64,000 nt of DNA from Desulfarculaceae bacterium (lineage in GTDB: Bacteria > Desulfobacterota > Desulfarculia > Desulfarculales > Desulfarculaceae): assembly GCA_020444545.1 (NCBI GenBank), contig JAHLKT010000003.1, positions 186,001 to 250,000 of the forward strand, written 5' to 3'. The number at the start of each line of letters is the position of its first letter. Position 1 is the first letter of the stretch. The notes under the pieces were generated by a model. The model saw only the letters and a program-made list of their open reading frames with translations. It was not told where the DNA came from and did not search any database. Positions 26,110 to 36,235 of this stretch are shown in pieces. A program made the position numbers and the translations under genes.

Positions 26110-27390
26110 CTACTTGCCGGCCTTCATCCAGGGAGGCAGCAGGATCTTGCCGGTGGCGATCTTGGGCGGGAACACCACCACGCGCTTGCCCTTCTGCCAC
26201 TGGAACACGGTGCCCACCGCGCCTTCCTTGGGGTCCAGGCTGGGGATGATCTGGTTGGTCTTGGGATCGAAGCGGATGCGGCCGTACACGCCCATCATGT
26301 CGGTGGCCTTCAACGCGGCCACCACCTTGTCCGGGTCCAGGCTGCCGGCGCGCTCGATGGCGTTTTTGAGCACGTACACCGCCATGTAGGAGCTGGAGGT
26401 GCCGTAGCCCTCGGGCTCCATGCCGTACTTCTTCTGGTAGGCCTTGACGAACTTCATGGTCCAGGGAGTGGCGTCGGAGGGAGCGTTGCCCGCGTTGACC
26501 ACGTTGGCCAGGCAGTACTCGCCCTTGCCGTCGGTGGCCTTCCAGAAGCCGGGCTGCTCGGCGGCGGCGATGATGGTGCCGAAGGGCAGCGCGGGCACCT
26601 TCATGTCATACCACTGCTTGAGCAGGATGGCGCTCTCGGGCATGTCCATCCAGATGATGATGACCTGGGCGCCCTTCTTTTTGGCGTCCAACAGGCCCAT
26701 GGAGAAATCGGTGGAGCCGGTGGGGTAGACCACCGGGTCGGCCAGAACCTTCCAACCCTTCTTGCCCATCACCTTTTTCAGAATCTTGCCGCCGGTGCGG
26801 GCGTGGGCCACGTCCTGCACCATGATGTAGAGCTTGTCCAGCTTGAACTGCTTGCCGATGTCCATGAGGCAGGGCACCAGCTCACCCAGCACCATCCACT
26901 TGGCCTCGCCGGAGATGCGGAAGAGATACTTGAACTTCTCGGGGTTCTTGCCCACCACGGCGTGATACTTGGGGGTCAGGGACCCGGTGGTGAGGATGGA
27001 AATCTTCTTGTGCTTGCTCAGCAGGGCCATGGCCGCCAGGGCCGCCTCGGAGCGCACCGGTCCGCCCACGATGAAGTCGGCGTGCTTTTCCAGGATCAGC
27101 TTTTCCACCGCCAGGAGCGCCTCGCTCACCGGCACCCCGGGCTCCAGGTCGCGGGTGTCGATCACGTCCAGCTCGAAGGGACGCATTTCGCCGCCCACCT
27201 TCACGCCGCCGGCCGCGTTGATCTCCTCCACGGCCAGCTTCATGGCCCGCTCCGCGTCCCAGCCGTAGAGGAAGGCGGTAGACAAGGGCGCGCCGATCAC
27301 GATCGGCTTGGCCGCCAAGGCGCCTCCCGCCGGCAGCAACAGCGCCAGCAGGGAAAGCGCCACCACGAACAACCTAACTTTTCTGGTCAT
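26110..27390 (-). CDS. livK: Liv-type ABC substrate-binding protein
   Basis: This periplasmic binding protein of the type I (Leu/Ile/Val) fold has a signal peptide (residues about 1-27, ending GGALA). Of two close ATGs, 27390 is chosen because its GAGGGG site is 7 bases away; ATG 27396 would sit against the site. Family features include PIVIGAPLSTAFLYGWDAERAMKLAVEEINAAGGV and VGGPVRSEAALAAMALLSKHKK. At 426 residues it is long for an amino-acid binder, and with an acyl-CoA synthetase downstream the ligand may be an organic acid. It overlaps the small Fis-like gene by 17 bases. Confidence 0.9.
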   Translation of the reverse strand: MTRKVRLFVVALSLLALLLPAGGALAAKPIVIGAPLSTAFLYGWDAERAMKLAVEEINAAGGVKVGGEMRPFELDVIDTRDLEPGVPVSEALLAVEKLILEKHADFIVGGPVRSEAALAAMALLSKHKKISILTTGSLTPKYHAVVGKNPEKFKYLFRISGEAKWMVLGELVPCLMDIGKQFKLDKLYIMVQDVAHARTGGKILKKVMGKKGWKVLADPVVYPTGSTDFSMGLLDAKKKGAQVIIIWMDMPESAILLKQWYDMKVPALPFGTIIAAAEQPGFWKATDGKGEYCLANVVNAGNAPSDATPWTMKFVKAYQKKYGMEPEGYGTSSSYMAVYVLKNAIERAGSLDPDKVVAALKATDMMGVYGRIRFDPKTNQIIPSLDPKEGAVGTVFQWQKGKRVVVFPPKIATGKILLPPWMKAGK

Positions 27391-27598
27391 GCTCATACCC
27401 CTCTTTGAGTGTCGACTCGGTCTGGTTAAGTTCCGTGTCCGGCGAGGCAGGTTGTTCTCGCAAGATGCCGCGCAAAGTCGCCGGGGTAATGCCCAGGATG
27501 CGGCTCGCCTGTTCCAGGTCGCCCTTGGTATGGGCCAACACCTTTTGGATGTATTCTCTGCGGGCTTGATGCAAAGTGCCGACGCGATCCATGGCCAC
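27374..27598 (-). CDS. Small Fis-type helix-turn-helix protein
   Basis: This 74-residue protein consists almost only of a Fis/HTH_8-type DNA-binding domain: REYIQKVLAHTKGDLEQASRILGITPATLRGILRE (about residues 14-48), as in the C terminus of NtrC activators, followed by an acidic-polar tail. It has no receiver or AAA+ domain. It is the first gene after a sigma-54 promoter, and its 3' end overlaps the start of livK. It may bind the same upstream sites as the neighbouring activator and modulate it. Confidence 0.8.
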   Translation of the reverse strand: MAMDRVGTLHQARREYIQKVLAHTKGDLEQASRILGITPATLRGILREQPASPDTELNQTESTLKEGYEHDQKS

Positions 27599-27635
27599 TC
27601 ACAGGCTGGAGCTAAAGCGGTCCCAGTGGATACGC

Positions 27636-27651
27636 TGCAAGCACCATACCA
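27636..27651 (-). promoter_or_regulatory. Sigma-54 promoter of the Fis-liv-acyl-CoA operon
   Basis: On the minus strand TGGTATGGTGCTTGCA matches TGGCACR-N4-TTGCW at 10 of 12 positions. The invariant GG and GC are present at exact spacing and the -12 element is perfect. The first gene starts about 40 bases downstream. The neighbouring genes upstream encode a sigma-54 response regulator and its kinase. Confidence 0.8.
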
Positions 27652-27797
27652 GGGCCTTCCCGGCGGGGCTCTCCGGCCTAATTCGCTTTAATCGCTGACA
27701 AATTCAAGATGGGCCCCGAGCGGGGCATGGCCGGGAGGCCCAGGCGCCAGAAAGCTATTTACCAGGGGCGTGCCAAGGATGTTTCCAGCCCCCGGGG

Positions 27798-29143
<1,346 letters not shown>

Positions 29144-29147
<4 letters not shown>

Positions 29148-30736
29148 TGCCGGCATGGCAGCCTCAGGGCGAAGGTGGCCCCCAGGCCGGGGCGGCTCTT
29201 GACCACCACCCGGCCGTCATGGGCCTCCACCACCCGCTTTACGTTGCTCAGTCCCAGGCCGGTGCCCTGGGCCTTGTTGGTGGCGAATGGCGCGAAGAGC
29301 CCGGCCCGCACCTTGGGGGAGATGCCCGGCCCGTTGTCGTGCACCCCCAGCTCGGCCCAGGCGCCCTGCTGGTCTTGGAACCGGCGGGTCCAGACCATGA
29401 TGCGTCCGCCCGCGTCCACCGACTCGATGGCGTTGAGCAGCAGGTTGAGTAGCGCCTGCTCGATGCGGGCCGCGTCGCCCATGACCGGGGGCATGTCCGG
29501 GGCATGGCGCTGGCGCAGGCTTATGCCCTTTTCGGCCACCTTGCCGGCCAACAGGTCCACGCAGTCCTCGGCCACCGCGCCCAGGCCCACCGCCTCGGTC
29601 TCCAGGCTCAAGGGCCGGGCCAGGTCCAACAGCTGCTTGAGGATCTCCTCCAGTCGGGTGAGCTCGCGGACGGTGATCTCCAGGCGGCGGCGGTCGAAAC
29701 CGCTCAGGTCCAGCTTGTCGTTCAAGATCATCATGTTCAGGGTGCAGGTGGACAGGGGGTTTCTTATCTCGTGCGACAGGCTGGCGGCCACATGGCCCAC
29801 GTAGGCCATGCGCTCGTGCTCACGGATGGTGGCCTCCATGGCCACCCGCTGGCTGATGTCGCGGCAGATGCCGATGGTCACCGGCCCCTGCCCCAGGTCC
29901 ACCACCTTGTAGCGGATCTCGGTGACCGCCTCCTCCGGGGAGCGGCCGGAGCGGGAGTATTCCAGCTGGCCCTCGGGCGCGCGCTTGGCCAGGGCCTCCC
30001 ACAGCGCCTCCATGACCCGCTGGCGGTCGGCCGGGGCCACGAAATGGAAGAAGGGGCGGCCCAGCACCCCTTCCTCGCTGGCCCCGTGCATGGCGCAGAA
30101 GGCGCGGTTGGCGAAAACGATGCGCTCGCCCTGCACCACGAAGTAGCCGTCGTTGATCTCGTTGACCAGGGTCTTGTAGCGCTTCTCGCTCTCGGCCAAC
30201 TCCGCGGTGCGGGTGCGCACCTTGCGCTCCAGGTTGGCCGCGTGGCGGCGCAGGGAGCGCTCGTGCATCTTCTGGAAGTAGTCGGAGAAGCGGTGGATGG
30301 TGTAGGCCAGGCAGGCGTTGATCTGGGGCACGCTCTCGGCCAGCAGGTCGCTGAGGGCCGGGGCGCACAGCCGGGCCACCACGATCTCGCGGAAAAGCTC
30401 GAAAGCCCGCTGCACGTCGGACAGGGGGAAGCCGGCTTGCAGGCGCTTTTGGGTGATGTAGTCGATGAAGCGCTCGATCTGGCCCAGGTCGCCGTTTTCC
30501 AGGGCCAGGGCGTTGGCCCGGAAGGCATTGATCACCGTGCCGTAGAGTTCGGCGGTGGGGCGGCGGCGATAGGCGGGGGAAAGCTGGCCCAGGCGCTCCA
30601 CCCACTCGTCGATGATCTCGTCCTGGTTGTTCTTGAGCCAGGCCAAAAAGCGGCCGTAGGGGGTGAAGGGATAGGCCTCCGGCCAGGGCGCCAGGGCCGT
30701 GATCGCGGTGGGGACCGGCGCGCCCGAATCAGGCAT
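29144..30736 (-). CDS. Sensor histidine kinase with RsbRD-like N-terminal domain and PAS
   Basis: This is the partner kinase of the sigma-54 regulator (530 residues; no transmembrane segment seen, so likely cytoplasmic). Order: an RsbRD_N-like helical domain (about 25-165; WLKNNQDEIIDEWVERLGQLS), a short coiled segment, PAS domain (about 185-300, VNEINDGYFVVQGERIVFANRAF), DHp with the phospho-His in LSHEIRNPLSTCTLN (about 322), and HATPase with N box (NLLLNAIESV), G1 (VHDNGPGIS) and G2 (GTGLGLSNV). The stop overlaps the next gene. GGAGGGGCGCC precedes the ATG. The signal is unknown but presumably intracellular. Confidence 0.93.
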
Positions 30737-31044
30737 GGCGCCCCTCCGGGGTCGGTCCGGGTCTGGCAGCCGTGGATCGCATGAGCCTCGCTCCCTGCTG
30801 CAAAAAAGGCACGGATGGGGCTGGGGCTCCGGCGGACCGCCCGCGGGCGGACGGAGGATGGAGCACGATCGATGGCAGGTATGCGAATCCGCCGGGAAAA
30901 CTTTACGGCGCGGCCTGGGGATGGGAGATCAGGCTGATAATCTCTGCCGCGCCGCTTGGCCCGCGCGAAAGCTGTTCGGCGCGAGCCGGTGACGCCTCTT
31001 TGTAGCACATGCGGGCACGAGGGAACAAGATGGGGGGCGAAGGG
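30737..31044. other. 308-base intergenic region, no clear feature
   Basis: The region separates the kinase gene from the nine-cysteine protein. It must hold the kinase promoter on the minus strand, but I see no convincing -35/-10, sigma-54 element or terminator. It holds short palindromes such as GCCCGCGGGC. Frames that cross it are shadows with random-looking composition. Confidence 0.5.
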
Positions 31045-31575
31045 CTAGAGGGAGACGGCCGTTCCCCGCGCCCGGAACCAGCGCAACAGGGCCCCTTCCA
31101 GGGCCTCCCCGGCGTTCAGCTCCCGGCCGATGACTCGGCGCAGCTCGGCCAGGCGCTCCTCGCCCAGGCGCTCGCAGAGCTCGGGGCAAAAGAAGTTCAG
31201 GCAGATGGCGAAGTGGGCGGTGAGGCGGCAGCCGGCGGGGCTGTTGAAAAAGCAGTCCTGGCCCCCGTCGTCCTCGCCGGGGAACTCGGCCCCCAGCATC
31301 AGGTTGATCAGAAGCAGCAGTTCGCCGTACCATTCCTCGGCCCCGGCAAAGCAGCAGGAGGCCCCGCCGTCCTCCCCGGCGCAGATGGCGCAGGCCTCGA
31401 AGGCATTCTCCGAGCGCATCAGGCCCTGAGAGCGCAGGATGGCCTGGTGATACTCGCCCAACAGGCGGGCGATATCCGGCTCCCCGGCCAGGGCGGCCCG
31501 GTGCTCTTCCCACAGGGCCCGGGCAGCGGCGGCGCGGCGGGCCCGGGCGGGGGCTATGGGTTGATTACGCAGCAA
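31045..31575 (-). CDS. Hypothetical nine-cysteine protein
   Basis: I do not recognise this 176-residue protein. It has nine Cys clustered in the middle and C-terminal half: CAIC, CC (within ASCCFAG), QDCFF, AGCRL, AICLN and CPELC. There is no signal peptide or membrane helix. The N terminus is Ala/Arg-rich and looks helical. Metal or Fe-S binding is plausible but unproven. The frame opens with a weak TTG (31575) that lies 10 bases after the preceding stop; the first ATG is far inside, so the true start is uncertain. It probably shares a transcript with the C39-like gene. Confidence 0.6.
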   Translation of the reverse strand: MLRNQPIAPARARRAAAARALWEEHRAALAGEPDIARLLGEYHQAILRSQGLMRSENAFEACAICAGEDGGASCCFAGAEEWYGELLLLINLMLGAEFPGEDDGGQDCFFNSPAGCRLTAHFAICLNFFCPELCERLGEERLAELRRVIGRELNAGEALEGALLRWFRARGTAVSL

Positions 31576-31585
31576 TTCAAGCTCG

Positions 31586-32017
31586 CTATACCAGCTTCCA
31601 GTGCTGGTACTTGGCCAGGTCGGTGGCGTATTCCTCCAGGAAGCGGCGGATGGTCACCACCTCCACCAGGGCCGAGGTCTCCATATTGGAGTTGACCGCG
31701 TAGGCATGGCCGTTGCCGCGGAAAAAAAAGGCGGAATGGTTGGTGTAGCGCCGGGTGCAATAGGTGATGATGCCCGCGCCCTTTAGCACTTCCTTGGCCT
31801 CGGCCCGGCGGAAGTGCAGGCCCCGGACGCTCCTCAGGAGCTTGACCTTGTCAATGCGGCCCCGGAGCACCTCGCACTGGCTGCGGGCCACCAACTGCTC
31901 CGGGTCCGGCGGGGTCAGCTCCATGTAGTGGAAAGCATTGACCACCGCGGTGGGAAAACAGCCGTAGGGCGACACCTGGGTCGAGAACTTACGCCTTTTG
32001 TACAAAGCGCCTGCCAA
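31586..32017 (-). CDS. Small C39-like cysteine-peptidase-fold protein
   Basis: About 143 residues, 139 if the TTG at 32005 is used. SPYGCFPTAVVNAFHYM resembles the catalytic Cys helix of papain-like/C39-like proteins, and NHSAFFFRGNGHAYAVNSN resembles the His-containing strand (His in GHAYAVN). The family includes true peptidases and peptide-maturation domains. There is no leader or ABC domain. Both start candidates are TTG, and the first sits in the U-tract of a terminator, so the start is unsure. Activity is inferred from motif only. Confidence 0.55.
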   Translation of the reverse strand: MAGALYKRRKFSTQVSPYGCFPTAVVNAFHYMELTPPDPEQLVARSQCEVLRGRIDKVKLLRSVRGLHFRRAEAKEVLKGAGIITYCTRRYTNHSAFFFRGNGHAYAVNSNMETSALVEVVTIRRFLEEYATDLAKYQHWKLV

Positions 32018-32044
32018 AAAGCCGGGCCCGCCGGGCGGGACGGC
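32016..32044 (-). terminator. Probable terminator after the stand-alone receiver gene
   Basis: On the minus strand a GC-rich stem built around CCCGC-CCG-GCGGG with flanking GCCG/CGGC (32021-32044) ends in five U residues (A-run 32016-32020). It lies 190 bases after the receiver gene and abuts the start of the C39-like gene. Confidence 0.6.
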
Positions 32045-32234
32045 CGGGTGAGATTGTGGCGGTTGCGGCGCGGGCGCGGGGCGGGAAACGCCGCGCCGGG
32101 GAACCTGCGCCGGGCATCAAGAGAAGGCCAGGACATCTTACCGGATGGGGCCCAGGCGGTCACCAAAGAGTTGGAGCCCGCCGTCCCGGGGACGGAGGGC
32201 CCAACCAAGCTATCGTATTAATTGAACTAAGCCG

Positions 32235-32666
32235 CTACCAGCCGTACTTTTGCAGGGCGGCGCGCACCGCGTTTTCCCTGACCTGCTCGTCCATCTCTAT
32301 GCGCCGCTCGCGGCCCTCGTTGATCTTGGCGGCCAGGGCGTCGATATCAGCCGGTTTTTCCATGAAATCCAGGGCGCCCAGCTTGATGGCCTCGATGCCG
32401 GTTTGCAGGGTGGCGTGGCCGGTGAGCAGGATGATCTGCAAATCGGGTTTCTTGGTCAGGGCCCGCTTGAGGGTTTCCATGCCGTCGATCTCGGGCATCA
32501 TCAGGTCCAGCACGATGGCGTCGAAGATCTGATTGCTGATCTTTTCCAGAGCCGCGGCCCCGTTTTGGGCGGTCTCCACGCTGAAACCACGGTTGGCCAG
32601 CCGCTCGGCCACGGTCTCCAGGAATTCGGGCTCATCATCCACGATCAACACGTTAGGCTGCAGCAT
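32235..32666 (-). CDS. Stand-alone response-regulator receiver protein
   Basis: This 143-residue protein is a receiver domain only: acidic pair in LIVDDEPEFL, phospho-Asp in AIVLDLMMPEIDG (about 54), Thr in LLTGHAT and Lys in FMEKP. The C-terminal 25 residues are charged and helical (ERRIEMDEQVRENAVRAALQKYGW). No output domain is present, so it acts by protein contact or as a phosphate sink. A good GAGGAG site precedes ATG. The DHp-only protein lies 66 bases upstream and is the likely partner. Confidence 0.92.
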   Translation of the reverse strand: MLQPNVLIVDDEPEFLETVAERLANRGFSVETAQNGAAALEKISNQIFDAIVLDLMMPEIDGMETLKRALTKKPDLQIILLTGHATLQTGIEAIKLGALDFMEKPADIDALAAKINEGRERRIEMDEQVRENAVRAALQKYGW

Positions 32667-32731
32667 TTCATCTCCTCGCTGGCTCTGGGGCGGTCCCCCG
32701 GCACCCCGTTTTCTTCCGATTATAACCTTTT

Positions 32732-33358
32732 TTACTTGAGCAGGCTAAGGCGCAGTTCTTGCCGGTCCGCGCTGAAGGCCGCGCCCATGGCCTCAAGAAT
32801 GGCCGCCTGAGGCGGTTCGGGCTCGCGGTTGAACTCGCCGCGCAGCCAAAACACCAGGCCCTCGTCGTTCCTTTCCAGGCCCGCCCGGAGCACCGCTCCC
32901 TTGTCCGCCGCCTCGGAGGCGCTCACCAGGCAGTACCACATGGCCGCTTCCAGGAGGAACATGTCCGCCCAGGGCGGCAGGTCGATGTTGTCCGAGCCCG
33001 TTTCCACCGTGATGCCCTTGAGGGCGGCCCGGCGGGCGAACATCTCCAGGGTCAGGGGCAAAAGCCCCTCGGCGCGCAGGGCGCCGGGCTTCAGGTCGGC
33101 CGAGTGGGCAAAGGCGTTGAGCCGCTTGACCACCTCGTCGGCCTGGCCCACCCGCGCGATGATGCGCTCCACCAGGGTGTGCAGGCGGGCCGGGTCCACC
33201 GGCCTGCCCTTATCGGCCATGACCAGGAACTCCTGGAGCAGATGGCTCTGCTCGTTCATCACCGCCAGCTCGTTTTTTATCTCATGGGTGGCGTTGGCGG
33301 TCACCTGGGCCAGGAAGTCCAGGGACAGGCGCCGCAGCTCGTCGTGGTTGTCGCTCAT
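32732..33358 (-). CDS. DHp-type histidine phosphotransferase-like protein lacking a kinase domain
   Basis: The 208-residue protein starts with a DHp-like helical hairpin whose His is in ATHEIKNELAVMNEQ (about residue 25), like a kinase H box. The second half (residues about 105-208) keeps the size of a HATPase domain but lacks the N, G1 and G2 boxes. It therefore resembles ChpT/Spo0B-type phosphotransferases rather than an autokinase. It lies directly upstream of a stand-alone receiver. No signal peptide or membrane helix. Assignment is by motif pattern; a degenerate kinase is the alternative. Confidence 0.65.
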   Translation of the reverse strand: MSDNHDELRRLSLDFLAQVTANATHEIKNELAVMNEQSHLLQEFLVMADKGRPVDPARLHTLVERIIARVGQADEVVKRLNAFAHSADLKPGALRAEGLLPLTLEMFARRAALKGITVETGSDNIDLPPWADMFLLEAAMWYCLVSASEAADKGAVLRAGLERNDEGLVFWLRGEFNREPEPPQAAILEAMGAAFSADRQELRLSLLK

Positions 33359-33540
33359 CGAGAATGTCTCTCCCCCGCCCGCCGGAAGGCCCGGGAGCCC
33401 GGCCGCCGCGCGACCGCCGCCCCGGAAGGGCGGCCCCAGCCTCGGATGCCCTCAGCCATGGTGAATAGTCTGGCTAAGTATGTCACAAAAACGCCCCAAG
33501 CGGGAAAGGATGAGGCCTTCTTTTTTTGGTGGAAGCGGGT

Positions 33541-34785
33541 CTAGAGGTGGAAGACCGTGGGCACGTTCTGCTCGTCCACCTCGATGCCCACGTAGTCGCC
33601 GGTGGAATAGCCGAAGTCGCGGAAGGCGGCCACCACCTCGGCGTTGCGCGCGGCGCTCCAATAGGCGGTCCACAGGGGGTTGCGCACCGTGGATACCCCG
33701 TAGGCGTCGTGGCTGCACAGGTTGCGGTGGAAGCGGCCCTGGCAGATGAGGGTGTCGGCCTCGGAGAGGAACTGGTCCACCTCGTAAAGGTTGGCGTAGA
33801 GCGCCCGGCTCAGCTTGGCTTGCAGCTCCGGGGTGTCGTCCAGGTAGTGGTTGGCCACCTGGTAGAGCTCCTCGGGCACCTCGATGGACAGGCCCAGCAC
33901 CCCGAAACGCTCGTAGCTCAGGGCGAAGCGCTCCATCTCGCGCTTAAAGGAGCGCACCATGCCCACCACCTCCTCCACGCCCTCGGGGGTGGCGCCCTCG
34001 CCGTGGATCATGTCCTCGCAGCGGCCGATGATCCGGAGGTAGCGTTCCTGGCTGTCCATGAGGTAGATGGGGCGCTCGCGGTAGTTGCGCCGCCGCCGGA
34101 TGCGGTCCAGCCCGTCCAGGACCACGGACCGCTCCCGCTCCTTGAACTCCAGGGTGTCCAGCTTGGAGATGTCGGTGGCCTGCACCACGTGGATCACCCC
34201 GTCCGGGCCGATGACGTACTCGATCTCGCAGGCGAAGCCGAGCTGCTGCTGGATGGCCTCGGAGAGCTTGAGCAGCTTGCGGTCGTGGGGGGTCTTGGTG
34301 ATGTAGGGCTCGCTCTGCACCCGCTGCGCCCGGTTGCGGCAGTAGCCGAACTCCCACTGGTCGCCCAGCATCTTGGCCATTACGTTGGTGCCCTCGATGA
34401 AGGGCATCACGATCAGCCCCAGCTCGTCCATGTCCAGCTCCGGGGAGTGCTGGAACTTTTGCTGGCGCATGATGCTCAGGCGCTTGGCGGTGCCGGCGGC
34501 CTTGATGATGCGCTTGCGGGCGTAGAGCACCCCGCCCACGTCGGCGTAGGTCTCCAGGGACTCGAAGGTGCCGCCCTTGTAATTGGCCTCCTGGGGGTGG
34601 CAGGAGCGGGCGATGACCTTGTAGTCCGGGCAGTGCTGGCCCAGGAACTTCTCCAAGGCCTCGAAGGTCTCGTTCTCGAAATCCTCGGCCGGCATGTAGA
34701 GAAAAGGCGGCACGTTGAAGCGAGTTGAGCGCAGAAGGCCCAGCAGCCGCGCCTTTTCCGGTATTTGTATGCGGGAGCCAGCCAT
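33541..34785 (-). CDS. PEP-synthase/PPDK-like ATP-grasp domain protein
   Basis: The sequence resembles the N-terminal nucleotide-binding domain of pyruvate phosphate dikinase or PEP synthase: VIARSCHPQEANYKGGTFES and YADVGGVLYA at about residues 55-90, and a later IEYVIGPDGVIHVVQATDIS that ends the ATP-binding fold. The phospho-His and PEP domains are absent. The rest (about 260-414) is helical and unrecognised. I use ATG 34785 (414 residues); a TTG at 34905 would add 40 residues of unlikely composition. It may phosphorylate a metabolite or ligate. It follows the LarA-like gene on the same strand. Confidence 0.6.
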   Translation of the reverse strand: MAGSRIQIPEKARLLGLLRSTRFNVPPFLYMPAEDFENETFEALEKFLGQHCPDYKVIARSCHPQEANYKGGTFESLETYADVGGVLYARKRIIKAAGTAKRLSIMRQQKFQHSPELDMDELGLIVMPFIEGTNVMAKMLGDQWEFGYCRNRAQRVQSEPYITKTPHDRKLLKLSEAIQQQLGFACEIEYVIGPDGVIHVVQATDISKLDTLEFKERERSVVLDGLDRIRRRRNYRERPIYLMDSQERYLRIIGRCEDMIHGEGATPEGVEEVVGMVRSFKREMERFALSYERFGVLGLSIEVPEELYQVANHYLDDTPELQAKLSRALYANLYEVDQFLSEADTLICQGRFHRNLCSHDAYGVSTVRNPLWTAYWSAARNAEVVAAFRDFGYSTGDYVGIEVDEQNVPTVFHL

Positions 34786-34920
34786 GAACAACACGCCCGA
34801 ATCGCCTGAGGTATGGGTCAAAGACGCGGCTCCCGGATACCGGGCGCCGCGTTCAGTTTCAATAATACATCCTGGCCGCCGCGCTTCAAGCCCGGCCGGT
34901 GACAATCAGACGAATTGGTT

Positions 34921-36186
34921 CTAGGGCTCCAGGAGCCCGAAAGGCAGGTTGCCCCGCTCGTCAAAGGGCATGGCCTGCTCCGGGCCCTCGCCGGCCAGCT
35001 CGCCCAGCTCGGCGGCCTCGGCGGCCAGGGCCGGGGAGATGAACATGCGCTCCAGCTCCAGGGTGTTCTTGATCCACACCACCCGCGCCTGGGCGGTGTC
35101 CTCCAGGCCCACGCTGTTCAGGGCGTCGGCGATGGCCTCGTCGTCGCGGTCGTAGGTGAAGGGCACCCGGCCCTTTTCGGGCACCGCGGCGGTCAGGCAG
35201 TTCACCCGGGTCTTGTGGGAGTCGATCTTGGCGGCCAGGCGCTGGTGCACGAAGTCGGCCGCGCCCACCCCCACCGCGTTGCCCAGGCTCTGGTCGGTGA
35301 GGTCGCGCACGTAGATGCGCCGGAACTGGATCTCGTCGGGCTCGGGACTCACCTGGTTCATCACCCGGCCGACTACGTTGGAGTCCATGCCCGCCCCGCT
35401 GATGTTCTTGCCCATCTCGTCCACGATCAAGAGATCCACGTCGCTGAAGGGCACCCGGCCCATGAGCTCGCGGGCGCGGATAAGCAGCTCGGCGTCGCTT
35501 TCGATAAAACGCTCGGGCGCGCAGACCCGCACCTCGGCGGTGCGCTCCTGGTGGTTCTCCACCAGGCCCACCCCGGCCAAGAGCGGCAGGCGCTCCAGGA
35601 TCACCTCGATGATGGCCATGATCACCGCCTCGAAACCGAAGCGGTAGAACTGGGCGTGGGCCATCTTGGCCCCGGCGTGCTTGCCCGCCCCGATGGTGAG
35701 CATCTTGCACAGCCCGCTCTCCACCTTGCCCCGAAAGCTGGTGTGCGGCTTCACCCGGTTGACCACCACCACGCCGTCGGCCGAGGTGAAGTCCGTGCCG
35801 ATCAAGACCGGACGGCCCATGCGGTTGAGGCCCAGCTCCTCCACCTCCATGGAGGCCTGGATGGGCGCACCCACCGTATCCAGGGTGATGCCCAGCTCGG
35901 CCAGCATGGCCTTCTGGCCCTCGGCGCTGCCCCCGCCGTGGCTGCCCATGGCCGGGGCCACGTAGGGCTCGGCCCCCAGGGCCTTGAGGTGGGCGGCCAC
36001 CGCCGCGATGGCCGGGACCATGTCGCGCACGCCCCGGCTGCCCGCGGTGATGGCGATGCGGGCTCCGGGCTTTATCTTGGCGCCCAGGTCCAGGGCGCTC
36101 AGGCCGCGCTCCACCTCGGCGGGAACCTCCTCCACCTGGGGAGCAATGCGGCGGCTGCGCAGAGGGATCATGCTGGGATAGTTCAT
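34921..36186 (-). CDS. LarA-like (DUF2088) protein
   Basis: The 421-residue protein resembles the nickel-pincer lactate racemase LarA family: an N-terminal domain with AMGSHGGGSAEGQ (about 84-96) and GADDGVVVVNRVKPHTSFRG-like text (ADGVVVVNRVKPHTSF, about 147-162). LarA needs LarB, LarC and LarE for its cofactor, and none are in view. Family members with no racemase activity also exist, so I give no symbol. It starts behind AGGAGCACCGC, 49 bases after the molybdopterin oxidoreductase gene. Confidence 0.7.
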   Translation of the reverse strand: MNYPSMIPLRSRRIAPQVEEVPAEVERGLSALDLGAKIKPGARIAITAGSRGVRDMVPAIAAVAAHLKALGAEPYVAPAMGSHGGGSAEGQKAMLAELGITLDTVGAPIQASMEVEELGLNRMGRPVLIGTDFTSADGVVVVNRVKPHTSFRGKVESGLCKMLTIGAGKHAGAKMAHAQFYRFGFEAVIMAIIEVILERLPLLAGVGLVENHQERTAEVRVCAPERFIESDAELLIRARELMGRVPFSDVDLLIVDEMGKNISGAGMDSNVVGRVMNQVSPEPDEIQFRRIYVRDLTDQSLGNAVGVGAADFVHQRLAAKIDSHKTRVNCLTAAVPEKGRVPFTYDRDDEAIADALNSVGLEDTAQARVVWIKNTLELERMFISPALAAEAAELGELAGEGPEQAMPFDERGNLPFGLLEP

Positions 36187-36235
36187 GCGGTGCTCCTATT
36201 AAAAACAGAGGAACACTTTATCACGGCCGTGGGAT

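Noticed and set aside
27714-27732. GCCCC/GGGGC inverted repeat after the sigma-54 regulator gene
   Set aside because: Could be a terminator or activator site but has no U-tract, and the stem is only 5 bp.
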